Of a stretch of DNA of 14,872 nucleotides, positions 1 to 7,264 are shown piece by piece. This stretch comes from Alphaproteobacteria bacterium (lineage in GTDB: Bacteria > Pseudomonadota > Alphaproteobacteria > Rhodospirillales > Rhodospirillaceae). The stretch spans positions 1-14,872 of the forward strand of contig QKGW01000103.1 in NCBI GenBank assembly GCA_003250275.1. The letters are read 5' to 3'. The notes under the pieces were generated by a model, which ran no database searches, was not told the origin of the DNA, and saw only the letters and a program-made list of their open reading frames with translations. Within the stretch, counting starts at the first letter, position 1. Each line of letters opens with the position of its first letter. Position numbers and translations under genes: made by a program.

Positions 1-32
1 CGGTGTTCGAGGGCTGGCGGCGGCTCGACTGA
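1..32 (+). CDS. Possible 3' end of an upstream gene (partial)
   Basis: Reading the third frame from the window edge gives a short open tail ending in VFEGWRRLD and a TGA at 30-32. Only about ten codons are visible, so no family can be named. The stop lies four bases before the end of the convergent monooxygenase gene, which is the tight packing expected of two real convergent genes in this genome. That spacing is the only support, and the tail could equally be chance. Confidence 0.25.
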   Translation, partial: VFEGWRRLD

Positions 33-36
33 GCGC

Positions 37-1458
37 CTACTCCGCCGCTTCTGCCATCTCCCCGCCCGCGGCGACGCGCGCCGCCGCGTCGGGCAGCGCA
101 TCCGCACCGCCGAGGCGGAACGACGCGGGCAGCAGCGGTCCGTGAACCAGCCGTTCGGCGATGTCCGGCCACGCGGCGGGATCGGGCTCGACGCCGAGGT
201 GCCGCGCGAAGGCGAGCGCGAGCGCGTTCATCGGCAGCGGATCGAGGCTTTCGGCGGGCGGCGGCAGCGCCGCCGCGGGGTCGGCGAAGCGTTCGGCGAC
301 GAGGCGCGCGTTGAGCTCCAGCACCGGCCAATAGGGGCCGACGAGTTCGTACATGCCGACGAAGCCGAGCCCCGGCAGGTTGGGGTGGAGCGCGAACGTG
401 GAGAGCCGCGGTGCGTCGCCGCGCCCGAGCGCGGCGGCGGTGGCGGCGTCGAAACGCGGCAACGCCGGACGGTAGCCGGTGCCGGCGATGATCGCGTCGG
501 CGTTCGCGGACGAGCCGTCGGCGAAGCGGAGCGTGCGGCCGTCGGCGCGCGCGATCCACGGCCGGGCGACGATCCGTCCTTCCGCGACGCAGGGGAGGAA
601 GTGCTGCGATTGCGCGATCCCCGCCGCGAACACGTCGTCGTCGAGCGGCGGCAGGCCGTAGGCGGCGTGGTCGCCGGCGGCGTCGAGCACCGCCGCCTTG
701 AGCGATGCGGCAAGCGCGATGCGGTCGAGGGTTTCGGCGGCGTGTGCGGCGGCGCGGGTGAACATCAGCTGATCGGTGGGGATGCCGCGAATGATCTTCG
801 GCAGCACGTAGCGCTGGCGGCGGCAGGCGAGGACGACCTCCGCCGCACCGCCGAGGGCGAGGTCGGAGGCGATTTCGAGGGCGCTGATCGAGCACCCCGC
901 GACCACCACCGACGCCCCGGCGTAGCGCGCCGCGCCGCGATACTGCGCCGCGTGCGAATAGCCGAGCGCGCCGGTGAAGCGCCCGGCGATGTCGGGGAGG
1001 ATCGGCTCGCGGTGGCGTCCGGTGGCGATCACCACGTGCGGAAACACCTCGTTCAGCCGTTCGCGGCCGCGCTGCGAGCGCACCAGCCAGCCGCCGCGCG
1101 CGCGGGCGACGCTCTCGACCCGGGTCGCGCGGCGCAGCCGCGGCTCAAGGCCGAAACGCCGCGCGTAGGCTTCGAGGTAGCCGCGCAGATCCTCGCGGCG
1201 CGGAAACAGCGGTGTGCCGGGCACGTGGTCGAGGTCGGCGAAGGCGGTCATCTGGCGGCTGGTGTTGGCGCGCATTCCGGGCCAGGTGGCGGTGCCGGGG
1301 GCATCCGGGTTCCATTGCCCGCCGACGCCCTCGGCGGCTTCGAAGATCACCGGCGCGAAGCCCTTGGCGAGCAGCCAGCGCGCGGCGGCGAGGCCTCCCG
1401 GGCCCGCGCCGATCACGGCGACGGCATCGGCGGGGCGCAAATCGGCGGTGTCGGTCAT
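37..1458 (-). CDS. Flavin-containing monooxygenase-like NAD(P)/FAD oxidoreductase
   Basis: Predicted 473-residue soluble flavoprotein. An N-terminal FAD-binding Rossmann motif GAGPGG (residues 17-22) is followed by GGQW (46-49) and a stretch resembling flavin-containing monooxygenases (ANTSRQMTAF, about 64-73; FPRREDLRGYLEAYA, about 85-99). An ATG motif lies near 145 (VVIATGRHREP), a second dinucleotide-binding segment at about 183-197 (VVVAGCSISALEIA), and a late GTGYRP motif typical of the family. The segment FTGALGYSHAAQYR (161-174) resembles the family signature FxGxxxHxxxY but has two extra residues before the His, and the second Rossmann motif lacks its last glycine. The substrate cannot be told: such enzymes oxidise nitrogen or sulfur atoms or act as Baeyer-Villiger enzymes. 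The ATG start is supported by an AGGAG-type site about eight bases upstream. It is divergent from the PNPOx-like gene and shares its control region. A role in nitrogen fixation is not shown. Confidence 0.85.
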   Translation of the reverse strand: MTDTADLRPADAVAVIGAGPGGLAAARWLLAKGFAPVIFEAAEGVGGQWNPDAPGTATWPGMRANTSRQMTAFADLDHVPGTPLFPRREDLRGYLEAYARRFGLEPRLRRATRVESVARARGGWLVRSQRGRERLNEVFPHVVIATGRHREPILPDIAGRFTGALGYSHAAQYRGAARYAGASVVVAGCSISALEIASDLALGGAAEVVLACRRQRYVLPKIIRGIPTDQLMFTRAAAHAAETLDRIALAASLKAAVLDAAGDHAAYGLPPLDDDVFAAGIAQSQHFLPCVAEGRIVARPWIARADGRTLRFADGSSANADAIIAGTGYRPALPRFDAATAAALGRGDAPRLSTFALHPNLPGLGFVGMYELVGPYWPVLELNARLVAERFADPAAALPPPAESLDPLPMNALALAFARHLGVEPDPAAWPDIAERLVHGPLLPASFRLGGADALPDAAARVAAGGEMAEAAE

Positions 1459-1519
1459 CGAAACTCTCCTCGGGTGACATCGGAATGCGCCGATTAGATG
1501 TTCTTTTTGCCGCGAATCG

Positions 1520-1568
1520 TTCCTAAATCCTCGCTAAGGCGTATGGCGCGTTCCTAAAATTTGGCTAA
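1520..1568. promoter_or_regulatory. Two direct repeats, probable operator in the divergent spacer
   Basis: The pattern TTCCTAAA-N5-GCTAA occurs twice, at 1520-1537 and 1551-1568, with all 13 fixed positions identical and a 31-base period, close to three turns of DNA. The spacing would put two bound proteins on the same face of the helix. It lies in the spacer between the leftward monooxygenase gene and the rightward PNPOx-like gene, in a stretch clearly richer in A/T than its surroundings. The regulator is unknown. The GAF/winged-helix protein encoded nearby is an obvious but untested candidate. Confidence 0.55.
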
Positions 1569-1602
1569 CCGGCGGCCCGTGCGGGCGGAGGCGGTGCGTA
1601 TC

Positions 1603-2067
1603 GTGGAGATCGGCGAGGCGTTCGCGCGGTTCCTGACCAGCCCGGTGATGGTGATCGTCGGCAGCCGCGACGCCGCGTTCCGCGCGGAGATCGGCCGCGC
1701 CGTCGGGGTGCGCGTGGCGGGCGACGCGGTCGAACTGATGATCTCGCGCTGGCAGTGGCCCGGCACCGCCGCCAACCTTTCCGCCAACGGCGCGCTCGCC
1801 GCCACCTTCGCGCGCCCCACCGATTACGTCACCTGCCAGCTCAAGGGCCGAGCCACGGTGCGCGAGGCCGCCGCCGTCGACCGCGCGCTCGCCGCCGCCT
1901 ACGTCGCCGACGTCACCGCGGCGTTGTGCGATCTCGGCCTCGTGCCCGGGGTGATCACCCCGTGGCTGTGCGACCGCGATCTCGTGGTCGCGCGGTTCGC
2001 GGTCGCGGAGGCCTACACCCAGACCCCCGGCGCGCGGGCGGGCGCGCCCTTGGAGGCGGCGCCATGA
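1603..2067 (+). CDS. Small PNPOx-like flavin-binding-fold protein
   Basis: Predicted 154-residue soluble protein with the look of the pyridoxamine-5'-phosphate-oxidase-like split beta-barrel superfamily: LTSPVMVIVGSRD near the start, then a segment around RWQWPGTAANLSANGALAATFARP and a following ITCQLKG-like strand (here YVTCQLKGRATV). Members bind FMN, F420 or heme, and many are not true PNP oxidases, so no reaction is assigned. The reading frame stays open upstream to a TTG at 1561. I prefer the GTG at 1603 because GGAGG at 1587-1591 lies 11 bases before it and because the TTG would overlap the direct repeat. The stop overlaps the next start as ATGA, so the two genes are translationally coupled. 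Function is probably linked to the neighbour, which carries a second PNPOx-like domain. Confidence 0.7.
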   Translation: MEIGEAFARFLTSPVMVIVGSRDAAFRAEIGRAVGVRVAGDAVELMISRWQWPGTAANLSANGALAATFARPTDYVTCQLKGRATVREAAAVDRALAAAYVADVTAALCDLGLVPGVITPWLCDRDLVVARFAVAEAYTQTPGARAGAPLEAAP

Positions 2068-3383
2068 CCCTCGACGATCTCGACGCCTGCCTCGAAGGGG
2101 TGATCCCGTCGGTCGTCGCGACCGTGGCCGCCGACGGCACGCCGAACATCTCCTACCTCTCCCACGTGGTGCGGGTCGACGACGGCCACGTCGCCCTCTC
2201 CAACCAGTTCTTCGGCAAGACCGCCGCCAACCTGCGCGACAACCCCGAGGCGGCGCTCCTTCTCGTCGACGGACGCACCGGCGGCCAGGTGCGCCTCGCC
2301 GCCACCTACCTGCGCTCCGAAAGCGCTGGCGCGCTGTTCGACGCGGTGGCGGGCGAACTCGCCGCGAGCAGCGCGCAGGTGGGGATGGAGGGGATCATGC
2401 GGCTGAAGGCGGTGGACGTGTTCCGCGTCGGCGCGGTTGCGGCGGTGCCCAACCCCGCGCCGATGCCCGAGCCGCCGCCCGTGCCGGTGCTGCCGCGTTT
2501 CGCCGCCGCCGCGGCGGGCTGCGCCGCGATCGCCGCGGCGGCCGAGATCGGCGCGGCGGTGGAGGCCGGGCTCGACGCGATCGCTGCCGCGCTCCCCTGC
2601 GACGCCGCGACGGTCTACGCGCGCGATCCCGGCGGCGGCCTCGTCGCGATCGCCAGCCGCGGCTATCCGCGCTCGGGCGTCGGCGCGGAGATCGCCCTCG
2701 GCGACGGCCTCGCCGGACGCGCCGCCGCCGAAGGACGGGTGGTGCGGATCAACGATCTCAGCCGGGTGCGGCGCTTCGGCCACGCGATCCGCGCGAGCGG
2801 CGCGGTCGCGGGCGACGACCGCCGCATTCCGTTGCCCGGCCTGCCGGGCGCGCAAAGCCAGATCGCCGCGCCGCTGATCGCGCAGGGTGCGCTCGTCGGC
2901 GTGGCGATGGCGGAAAACCGCACCCGCTTCGCCTTCGGCGCGGCGGAGGTCGCGGCGTTCGGGACGATCGCGCCCGCGCTCGCCGCCGCCCTCGCGCTCG
3001 CCGAGGCCGCGCCCGCCGAAGCCGAGGCCGCGCCGCCGCGCCGCGCGCCGCCGCCCGCGGGGCACGGCTTCGCGGTGCTGCACCACGCCTTCGACGACAG
3101 CGTGTTCATCGACGGCGACTACATCATCAAGGGGGTCGCCGGGCGGCTTCTGATGTTCCTCCTCGACCGCCACGCCGCCGAGGGCCGTACCGACTTTTCC
3201 AACCGCGAGATCCGCCTCGCCGCCGAACTCCGCCTGCCGGACGTCAACGACAACCTCGAAACCCGGCTGCTCTTGCTGCGCCGCCGCCTCGACGACCGCC
3301 GCGCTCCGGTGCGGCTCGAACGCGTCGCGCGAGGACGCCTGCGCCTCGTCCTCGAAGGCCGCCCGCGCCTCTCGCGCGCCTGA
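2064..3383 (+). CDS. PNPOx-like / GAF / C-terminal winged-helix-like fusion protein
   Basis: Predicted 439-residue cytoplasmic protein. Residues 1-125 form a PNPOx-like split barrel (IPSVVATVAADGTPNISYLS, then LSNQFFGKTAANLRDNPEAALLL). A proline-rich linker spans about 129-143. Residues about 150-310 look like a GAF sensor domain (ALGDGLAGRAAAEGRVVRIND, then AAPLIAQGALVGVAM). A second Ala/Pro linker (315-332) leads to a basic C-terminal part (about 335-432) with a pattern suggestive of a winged helix: GVAGRLLMFLLDRH, FSNREIRLAAELRLP, NLETRLLLLRRRL, then a beta-hairpin-like end. Such an architecture would fit a flavin- or redox-responsive sensor or regulator, but this is inference. The start is the ATG in the ATGA overlap with the preceding gene, with GGAGG at 2052-2056. 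The frame is open far upstream, but that part overlaps the other gene and is not credible. It ends 14 bases before the NifA site of nifE, with no obvious U-tract terminator between. Confidence 0.8.
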   Translation: MTLDDLDACLEGVIPSVVATVAADGTPNISYLSHVVRVDDGHVALSNQFFGKTAANLRDNPEAALLLVDGRTGGQVRLAATYLRSESAGALFDAVAGELAASSAQVGMEGIMRLKAVDVFRVGAVAAVPNPAPMPEPPPVPVLPRFAAAAAGCAAIAAAAEIGAAVEAGLDAIAAALPCDAATVYARDPGGGLVAIASRGYPRSGVGAEIALGDGLAGRAAAEGRVVRINDLSRVRRFGHAIRASGAVAGDDRRIPLPGLPGAQSQIAAPLIAQGALVGVAMAENRTRFAFGAAEVAAFGTIAPALAAALALAEAAPAEAEAAPPRRAPPPAGHGFAVLHHAFDDSVFIDGDYIIKGVAGRLLMFLLDRHAAEGRTDFSNREIRLAAELRLPDVNDNLETRLLLLRRRLDDRRAPVRLERVARGRLRLVLEGRPRLSRA

Positions 3384-3396
3384 TTCTGTCGCACCT

Positions 3397-3412
3397 TGTC
3401 GGGTATCTGACA
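3397..3412 (+). promoter_or_regulatory. NifA upstream activator site for nifE
   Basis: TGT-N10-ACA with the extra central T of the extended consensus (TGT-N4-T-N5-ACA). It starts 61 bases before the start of the sigma-54 promoter. NifA bound here would contact RNA polymerase by DNA looping. Confidence 0.8.
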
Positions 3413-3435
3413 TCTCGTCCCGTCCGATCGGCCTT

Positions 3436-3454
3436 GGGAAACCTCGGGTTTCCC
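3436..3454. repeat. Perfect inverted repeat between NifA site and nifE promoter
   Basis: GGGAAACC, a three-base loop TCG, then GGTTTCCC form a perfect 8-bp palindrome ending four bases before the -24 element. No run of T follows in the top strand, so a classical terminator for the upstream gene is unlikely. It could be a binding site for another regulator or a structure that lowers readthrough into nifE. Confidence 0.5.
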
Positions 3455-3457
3455 GGT

Positions 3458-3473
3458 TGGCATGGCGGTTGCT
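3458..3473 (+). promoter_or_regulatory. Sigma-54 promoter of the nifE unit
   Basis: TGGCATGGCGGTTGCT matches the -24/-12 consensus (TGGCAY-N6-TTGCW) with the invariant GG and GC correctly spaced. Transcription would start near 3484, leaving a leader of about 30 bases before nifE. Together with the NifA site this indicates expression under nitrogen limitation and low oxygen. Confidence 0.88.
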
Positions 3474-3515
3474 GCAAACCCAGCCGTGTAGCAACCGTGC
3501 GACGGGGTGATGCCG

Positions 3516-4925
3516 ATGAAACCGCAGGATCTTCGCGCCCTCATGGACGAACCGGCCTGTGCCCACAATGCCAAGGGCAAATCCGGATGCGCGCGCCCGA
3601 AGCCGGGCTCGGCGGCGGGCGGCTGCGCCTTCGACGGCGCGCAGATCGCGCTGCTGCCGATCGCCGACGTCGCGCACATCATCCACGGCGCGATCGGCTG
3701 CGCCGGGTCGTCGTGGGAGAACCGCGGCACCAAGTCGACCGGTCCGACGCTCTATTCGGTCGGCATGACCACCGACCTCACCGAGCAGGACGTGATCATG
3801 GGCCGCAGCGAGAAGCGGCTGTTCCACGCGATCAAGCAGGCGGTCGCGACCTACGATCCCGCCGCGGTGTTCGTCTACGCCACCTGCATTCCGGCGCTCG
3901 TCGGCGACGACATGGAGGCGGTGTGCGCCGCCGCCGAGGAAGCCTTCGGCAAGCCGGTGGTTCTGGTCGACGCGGCGGGCTTCTACGGCACCAAGAACAT
4001 GGGCAACCGCCTCGCCGGCGAGGCGATGACCAAATACGTGATCGGCACCCGCGAGCCCGACCCGATCCCCGAGGCCGCGGTGCGTCCGGGCATCACCGTG
4101 CACGACGTCAACCTGATCGGCGAATACAACATCGCGGGCGAGCTCTGGCACACCCTGCCGCTCCTCGACGAACTCGGCATCCGCGTGCTCTGCACGCTCT
4201 CGGGCGACGCGCGCTATCGCGAGGTGCAGACGATGCACCGCGCCGAGGCGACGATGGTGGTGTGCTCGAAGGCGTCGCTCAACGTCGCGCGGCATCTCGA
4301 ACGCACCTGGGGCGTGCCGTGGTTCGAAGGCAGCTTCTACGGCGTCGCCGACACCTCGGACGCGCTCCGCAACTTCGCCCGGATCATCGGCGATCCCGAT
4401 CTCATCGCCCGCACCGAAGCGCTGATCGCGCGCGAGGAGGCCAAGGCCGAGGCGGCGATCGCCGCGTGGCGGCCGCGCCTTCAGGGCAAGCGGGTGCTGC
4501 TCTACACCGGCGGCGTGAAGTCGTGGTCGGTGGTTTCGGCGCTGCAGGACCTCGGGCTTTCGGTGGTCGCCACCGGCACCAAGAAATCCACCGAGGAGGA
4601 CAAGGCGCGGATCAAGGAGCTGATGGGCGAGGACGCGGTGATGATCACCGAGGGCTCGGCCCCGGCGCTGTTGAAGGCGGTGAAGGACCTCGAAGCCGAC
4701 ATCCTCATCGCCGGCGGGCGCAACCTCTACACCGCGTTGAAGGCGCGCCTGCCGTTCCTCGACATCAACCAGGAGCGCGAGTTCGCCTACGCGGGCTATG
4801 CCGGCATGGCCGAGCTTGCCCGCCGTCTCGCGCTGTCGCTCGAAAGCCCGATCTGGGACAAGGTGCGCGCGCACGCGCCCTGGCGCCCGACCCCCGAAGC
4901 GATCCGTCCGGAGGCCGCCCAATGA
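3516..4925 (+). CDS. nifE: NifE, FeMo-cofactor scaffold alpha subunit
   Basis: NifE and NifN form a heterotetramer in the cytoplasm on which the NifB-derived cluster is matured with molybdenum and homocitrate before transfer to NifDK. The predicted protein has 469 residues, normal for the family. With the ATG at 3516, Cys37, Cys62 and Cys124 fall at the same numbers as the cysteines that hold the permanent [4Fe-4S] cluster in Azotobacter NifE, which supports this start. Other family features are PACAHN at the N terminus, NLIGEYNIAGE near 200, CTLSGDA near 226 and NQEREFAYAGYAG near 418, where NifD would carry its cofactor-binding His. A GGGGTGAT ribosome-binding site lies just upstream; GTG (3507) and ATG (3510) alternatives have no good site. 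It overlaps nifN by four bases (ATGA) and leads the sigma-54 operon. Confidence 0.97.
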   Translation: MKPQDLRALMDEPACAHNAKGKSGCARPKPGSAAGGCAFDGAQIALLPIADVAHIIHGAIGCAGSSWENRGTKSTGPTLYSVGMTTDLTEQDVIMGRSEKRLFHAIKQAVATYDPAAVFVYATCIPALVGDDMEAVCAAAEEAFGKPVVLVDAAGFYGTKNMGNRLAGEAMTKYVIGTREPDPIPEAAVRPGITVHDVNLIGEYNIAGELWHTLPLLDELGIRVLCTLSGDARYREVQTMHRAEATMVVCSKASLNVARHLERTWGVPWFEGSFYGVADTSDALRNFARIIGDPDLIARTEALIAREEAKAEAAIAAWRPRLQGKRVLLYTGGVKSWSVVSALQDLGLSVVATGTKKSTEEDKARIKELMGEDAVMITEGSAPALLKAVKDLEADILIAGGRNLYTALKARLPFLDINQEREFAYAGYAGMAELARRLALSLESPIWDKVRAHAPWRPTPEAIRPEAAQ

Positions 4926-6292
4926 CCGAGATCATCAAGCGCAACAAGGCGTTGTCCGTTAATCCGCTGAAGGCTTCGAGCACCCTGGGCGCGTGCCTCG
5001 CGTTCATGGGCATCAACCGCACGATGCCGATGATCCACGGCAGCCAGGGCTGCACCGCCTTCGGCAAGGTGTTTTTCGTTCAGCATTTTCAGGAGCCGAT
5101 TCCGATCCAGACTTCGGCTCTCGACCAGATCGGCACGGTGATGGGGTCCTACGAGAACCTCGTCGAAGGCTTGGCGACGATTGCAAAGAAGTCTCCAGAC
5201 CTCATCGGCGTGCCGACCTCCGGGCTTGCGGAGGTGCAGGGGTTCGACGTCGACATGGGGGTGAAGGAATTCCGCGCCAAGCACCCCGAGTTCGACCGCG
5301 TCGCGGTGGTGCCGGTGACCACCCCCGACTTCCGCGGCTGCCTCGAATCCGGCTTCGCCGATGCCGCGCTCGCGATGATCAAGACCCTGGTTCCGGCGGA
5401 GGCGGGCCGCGTCGGCCAGCGCCGCCGCCAGGTCAACGTCCTCGTCGGCGCGTCGCTGACCTCGGGCGACATCGAGGCGCTCAAGGAGACGATCGAGGCG
5501 TTCGGCCTGCGTCCGGTGGTGTTCCCCGACGTGTCGGATTCGCTCGACGGCCACCTCGCCCCCGAGACCTACAACGCGCTCACCACCGGCGGCACCCCGG
5601 TTTCCGAACTCGCCACCCTCGGCCAGGCGATCGCCACCATCGTCGTCGGCGCGTCGATGGCCCCGGTCGCCGACGAACTGCGGAGCCGCACCGGCGTTCC
5701 CGATATCCGCTTCGACCATCTCTGCGGCCTCGACGCCACCGACGCACTGGTGATGACGCTGCGCGACCTCTCCGGCAACGAGGTGCCCGAGCGGATCGAG
5801 CGCCAGCGCGCCCAGCTCCTCGACGCGATGCTCGACACCCACTTCATGATGGGCTTCACCCGCGTCGCCGTCGCCGCCGATCCCGACCTGCTGGTCGCGC
5901 TCGCGGCGCTGATGAAGGGCACCGGCGCGGAGGTCGTCGCCGCCGTCACCCCGGCCTACGCGCCGGTGCTGACCCGCTCGGGCCTCGCCGCGGTGAAGAT
6001 CGGCGACCTCGAGGACCTCGAACTCGCCGCGCGCGAGAGCGGCGCCGAGGTTCTGATCGCCAACTCCCACGGCGTCGCCGTCGCCGAGCGCCTCGGCCTG
6101 CCGATCTATCGCGCCGGGTTCCCGCAGTTCCACTGGTACGGCGGCTTCGCCAAGACCTGGATCGGCTATCGCGGCGGACGCCAGGTTCTGTTCGATCTCG
6201 CCAACATCCTCACCGCCGCCGAGCGCGGCGAGGTGCATCCGTACCGTTCGGTCTACGGCCAGAAGCCCGAGTACCAGGGGAGGTGCGCATGA
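4922..6292 (+). CDS. nifN: NifN, FeMo-cofactor scaffold beta subunit
   Basis: Partner of NifE in the cofactor-assembly scaffold, homologous to NifK. The predicted protein has 456 residues. The N-terminal half has NPLKASSTLGACLAFMGI and HGSQGCTAFGKVFF, in which Cys44 matches the cluster-binding Cys44 of Azotobacter NifN. HFQEPIPIQTSALDQIGTVMG and PDFRGCLESGF follow, both typical of NifN/NifK proteins. The C-terminal part has a second nitrogenase-type domain ending near RAGFPQFHWYGGFAKTWIGY. The start lies in an ATGA overlap with nifE and the stop lies in an ATGA overlap with nifX, so the three genes are tightly coupled. The open frame upstream of the start is a shadow inside nifE. No missing key residue or frameshift is seen. 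Confidence 0.97.
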   Translation: MTEIIKRNKALSVNPLKASSTLGACLAFMGINRTMPMIHGSQGCTAFGKVFFVQHFQEPIPIQTSALDQIGTVMGSYENLVEGLATIAKKSPDLIGVPTSGLAEVQGFDVDMGVKEFRAKHPEFDRVAVVPVTTPDFRGCLESGFADAALAMIKTLVPAEAGRVGQRRRQVNVLVGASLTSGDIEALKETIEAFGLRPVVFPDVSDSLDGHLAPETYNALTTGGTPVSELATLGQAIATIVVGASMAPVADELRSRTGVPDIRFDHLCGLDATDALVMTLRDLSGNEVPERIERQRAQLLDAMLDTHFMMGFTRVAVAADPDLLVALAALMKGTGAEVVAAVTPAYAPVLTRSGLAAVKIGDLEDLELAARESGAEVLIANSHGVAVAERLGLPIYRAGFPQFHWYGGFAKTWIGYRGGRQVLFDLANILTAAERGEVHPYRSVYGQKPEYQGRCA

Positions 6293-6756
6293 CCACCCGG
6301 CTCGCCGTCGTGCCCGCTCCGGAAGTCGCCGAGGTGCGCGGCCTGCGCGTCGCCTTCGCCACCGGCGACCGGCGTCACGTCGACCAGCATTTCGGCTCGA
6401 CCGAATCGTTCGCGATCTACACCGTCGGCGCCGACGGCCACGCGCTCGCCGAGGCGGTGCGGTTTTCCTCCGCCGAGCACGACGGCAACGAGGACAAGCT
6501 CGTCGACCGCATGGCGGCGCTCGAAGGCTGCGCCGCGGTCTACGTTCAGGCGGTCGGCAGTTCGGCGATTCAACGGCTTCTGTCGATGGGCGTGCAGCCG
6601 ATCAAGGTGCAGCCGGGCACGCCGATCGCCGACGCGATCAAGGCGCTCAAGCCCGAGATCGCCGCCGCGACCACGCCCTGGATTGCGCGCGCCCTCAAGG
6701 TGCGTAAGGATCCCTCCCGTTTCGAAGCCATGACTGCGGAGGATTGGGATGAGTGA
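6289..6756 (+). CDS. nifX: NifX, cofactor-precursor carrier
   Basis: Small NifX/NifY-family protein (155 residues) that in other diazotrophs binds NifB-co and the NifEN-bound precursor and passes them along. Residues about 17-45 (RGLRVAFATGDRRHVDQHFG, then STESFAIYTV) show the dinitrogenase-cofactor-binding domain pattern, including the conserved HFG. A later YVQAVGSSAIQRLLSMGVQPIKV stretch is also typical. The first 15 residues are an ordinary extension. It overlaps nifN by ATGA and its own end overlaps the RseC-like gene by eight bases, so it sits inside the nifENX operon under the 3458 promoter. Confidence 0.95.
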   Translation: MTTRLAVVPAPEVAEVRGLRVAFATGDRRHVDQHFGSTESFAIYTVGADGHALAEAVRFSSAEHDGNEDKLVDRMAALEGCAAVYVQAVGSSAIQRLLSMGVQPIKVQPGTPIADAIKALKPEIAAATTPWIARALKVRKDPSRFEAMTAEDWDE

Positions 6757-7240
6757 CGGGATGGGCCCACCGCCGGGGAGACAGGAAGCCCCGGTGGTGG
6801 AACGCCTGGTGCGGGTGGACGCCGTCGAGAACGGCGACGCCTGGGTGACCGCCGACCGCATGGGCGGTTGCGGCGGCTGCCCGGAGAAGGGGGGGTGCGG
6901 CCACGCGGCGTTGTTGGGGGACATGCCGCCGGTACGCATCCGCATCGAGAACCGTTTGGGCGTGCGGCCCGGCGACTGGGTGATGCTCGGGGTGCCGTCC
7001 GCGTCGCTGATCGGCTCCGCCGGTCTCGCCTACGGCCTGCCGCTCGTCGGCTTTCTCGCCGGAGCGATCACCGGTGCGGAATTCGGTGCGGGAGTCGCGA
7101 TCGCCGCGGGCGTCGGCGGCCTGGCGCTGATGGCGCTGGCGTGCCGCTACGTGTTTACGGCGCGCCGGGGCGACCCGGCCCGCCCGGTGATGTTGCGTCT
7201 CGCCCCCGCGCCGGAGCGCGGCGGCTGTTCGAAACCCTGA
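6749..7240 (+). CDS. RseC/MucC-like (SoxR-reducing system) membrane protein
   Basis: Predicted 163-residue inner-membrane protein. The N-terminal soluble part has a cysteine cluster GGCGGCPEKGGCGH (Cys41, Cys44, Cys50) followed by IRIENRLGVRPGDWVMLGVP, the arrangement of RseC/MucC-family proteins. Two hydrophobic helices follow at about 84-106 and 112-136, then a short basic tail. In E. coli RseC works with the Rsx (Rnf-type) complex to keep SoxR reduced, and the cysteines suggest iron-sulfur binding. GGAGG at 6738-6742 stands six bases before the ATG, which lies inside the end of nifX. Its placement between nifX and the DUF269 gene, which are usually adjacent, is unusual. A helper role for an Rnf complex feeding electrons to nitrogenase is inference. 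Confidence 0.8.
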   Translation: MSDGMGPPPGRQEAPVVERLVRVDAVENGDAWVTADRMGGCGGCPEKGGCGHAALLGDMPPVRIRIENRLGVRPGDWVMLGVPSASLIGSAGLAYGLPLVGFLAGAITGAEFGAGVAIAAGVGGLALMALACRYVFTARRGDPARPVMLRLAPAPERGGCSKP

Positions 7241-7264
7241 CAAACCACGACCAGAGGGGAAGCC

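Noticed and set aside
142..1497. A 451-codon plus-strand open frame opposite the monooxygenase
   Set aside because: Repetitive Arg/Gly/Ala/Glu product without motifs; the minus-strand gene has clear FAD-binding motifs and a ribosome-binding site.
1459..1602. Search for a -35/-10 promoter in the divergent spacer
   Set aside because: No pair of hexamers with acceptable sequence and spacing was found on either strand, so no promoter is called despite the likely operator.
3434..4921. Upstream extension of the nifN reading frame through nifE
   Set aside because: The translation in that part is Arg/Gly-rich shadow text. The ATG at 4922 gives the family start and places Cys44 at its known position.
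2013..4922. A 969-codon open frame on the minus strand
   Set aside because: It lies opposite the PNPOx/GAF gene and nifE, both well supported by family motifs. Its product is rich in Arg, His, Gly, Ala and Asp without any domain, the usual shadow of GC-rich third positions.
4796..6238. A 480-codon open frame on the minus strand opposite nifN
   Set aside because: Low-complexity composition, no family pattern and full overlap with nifN.
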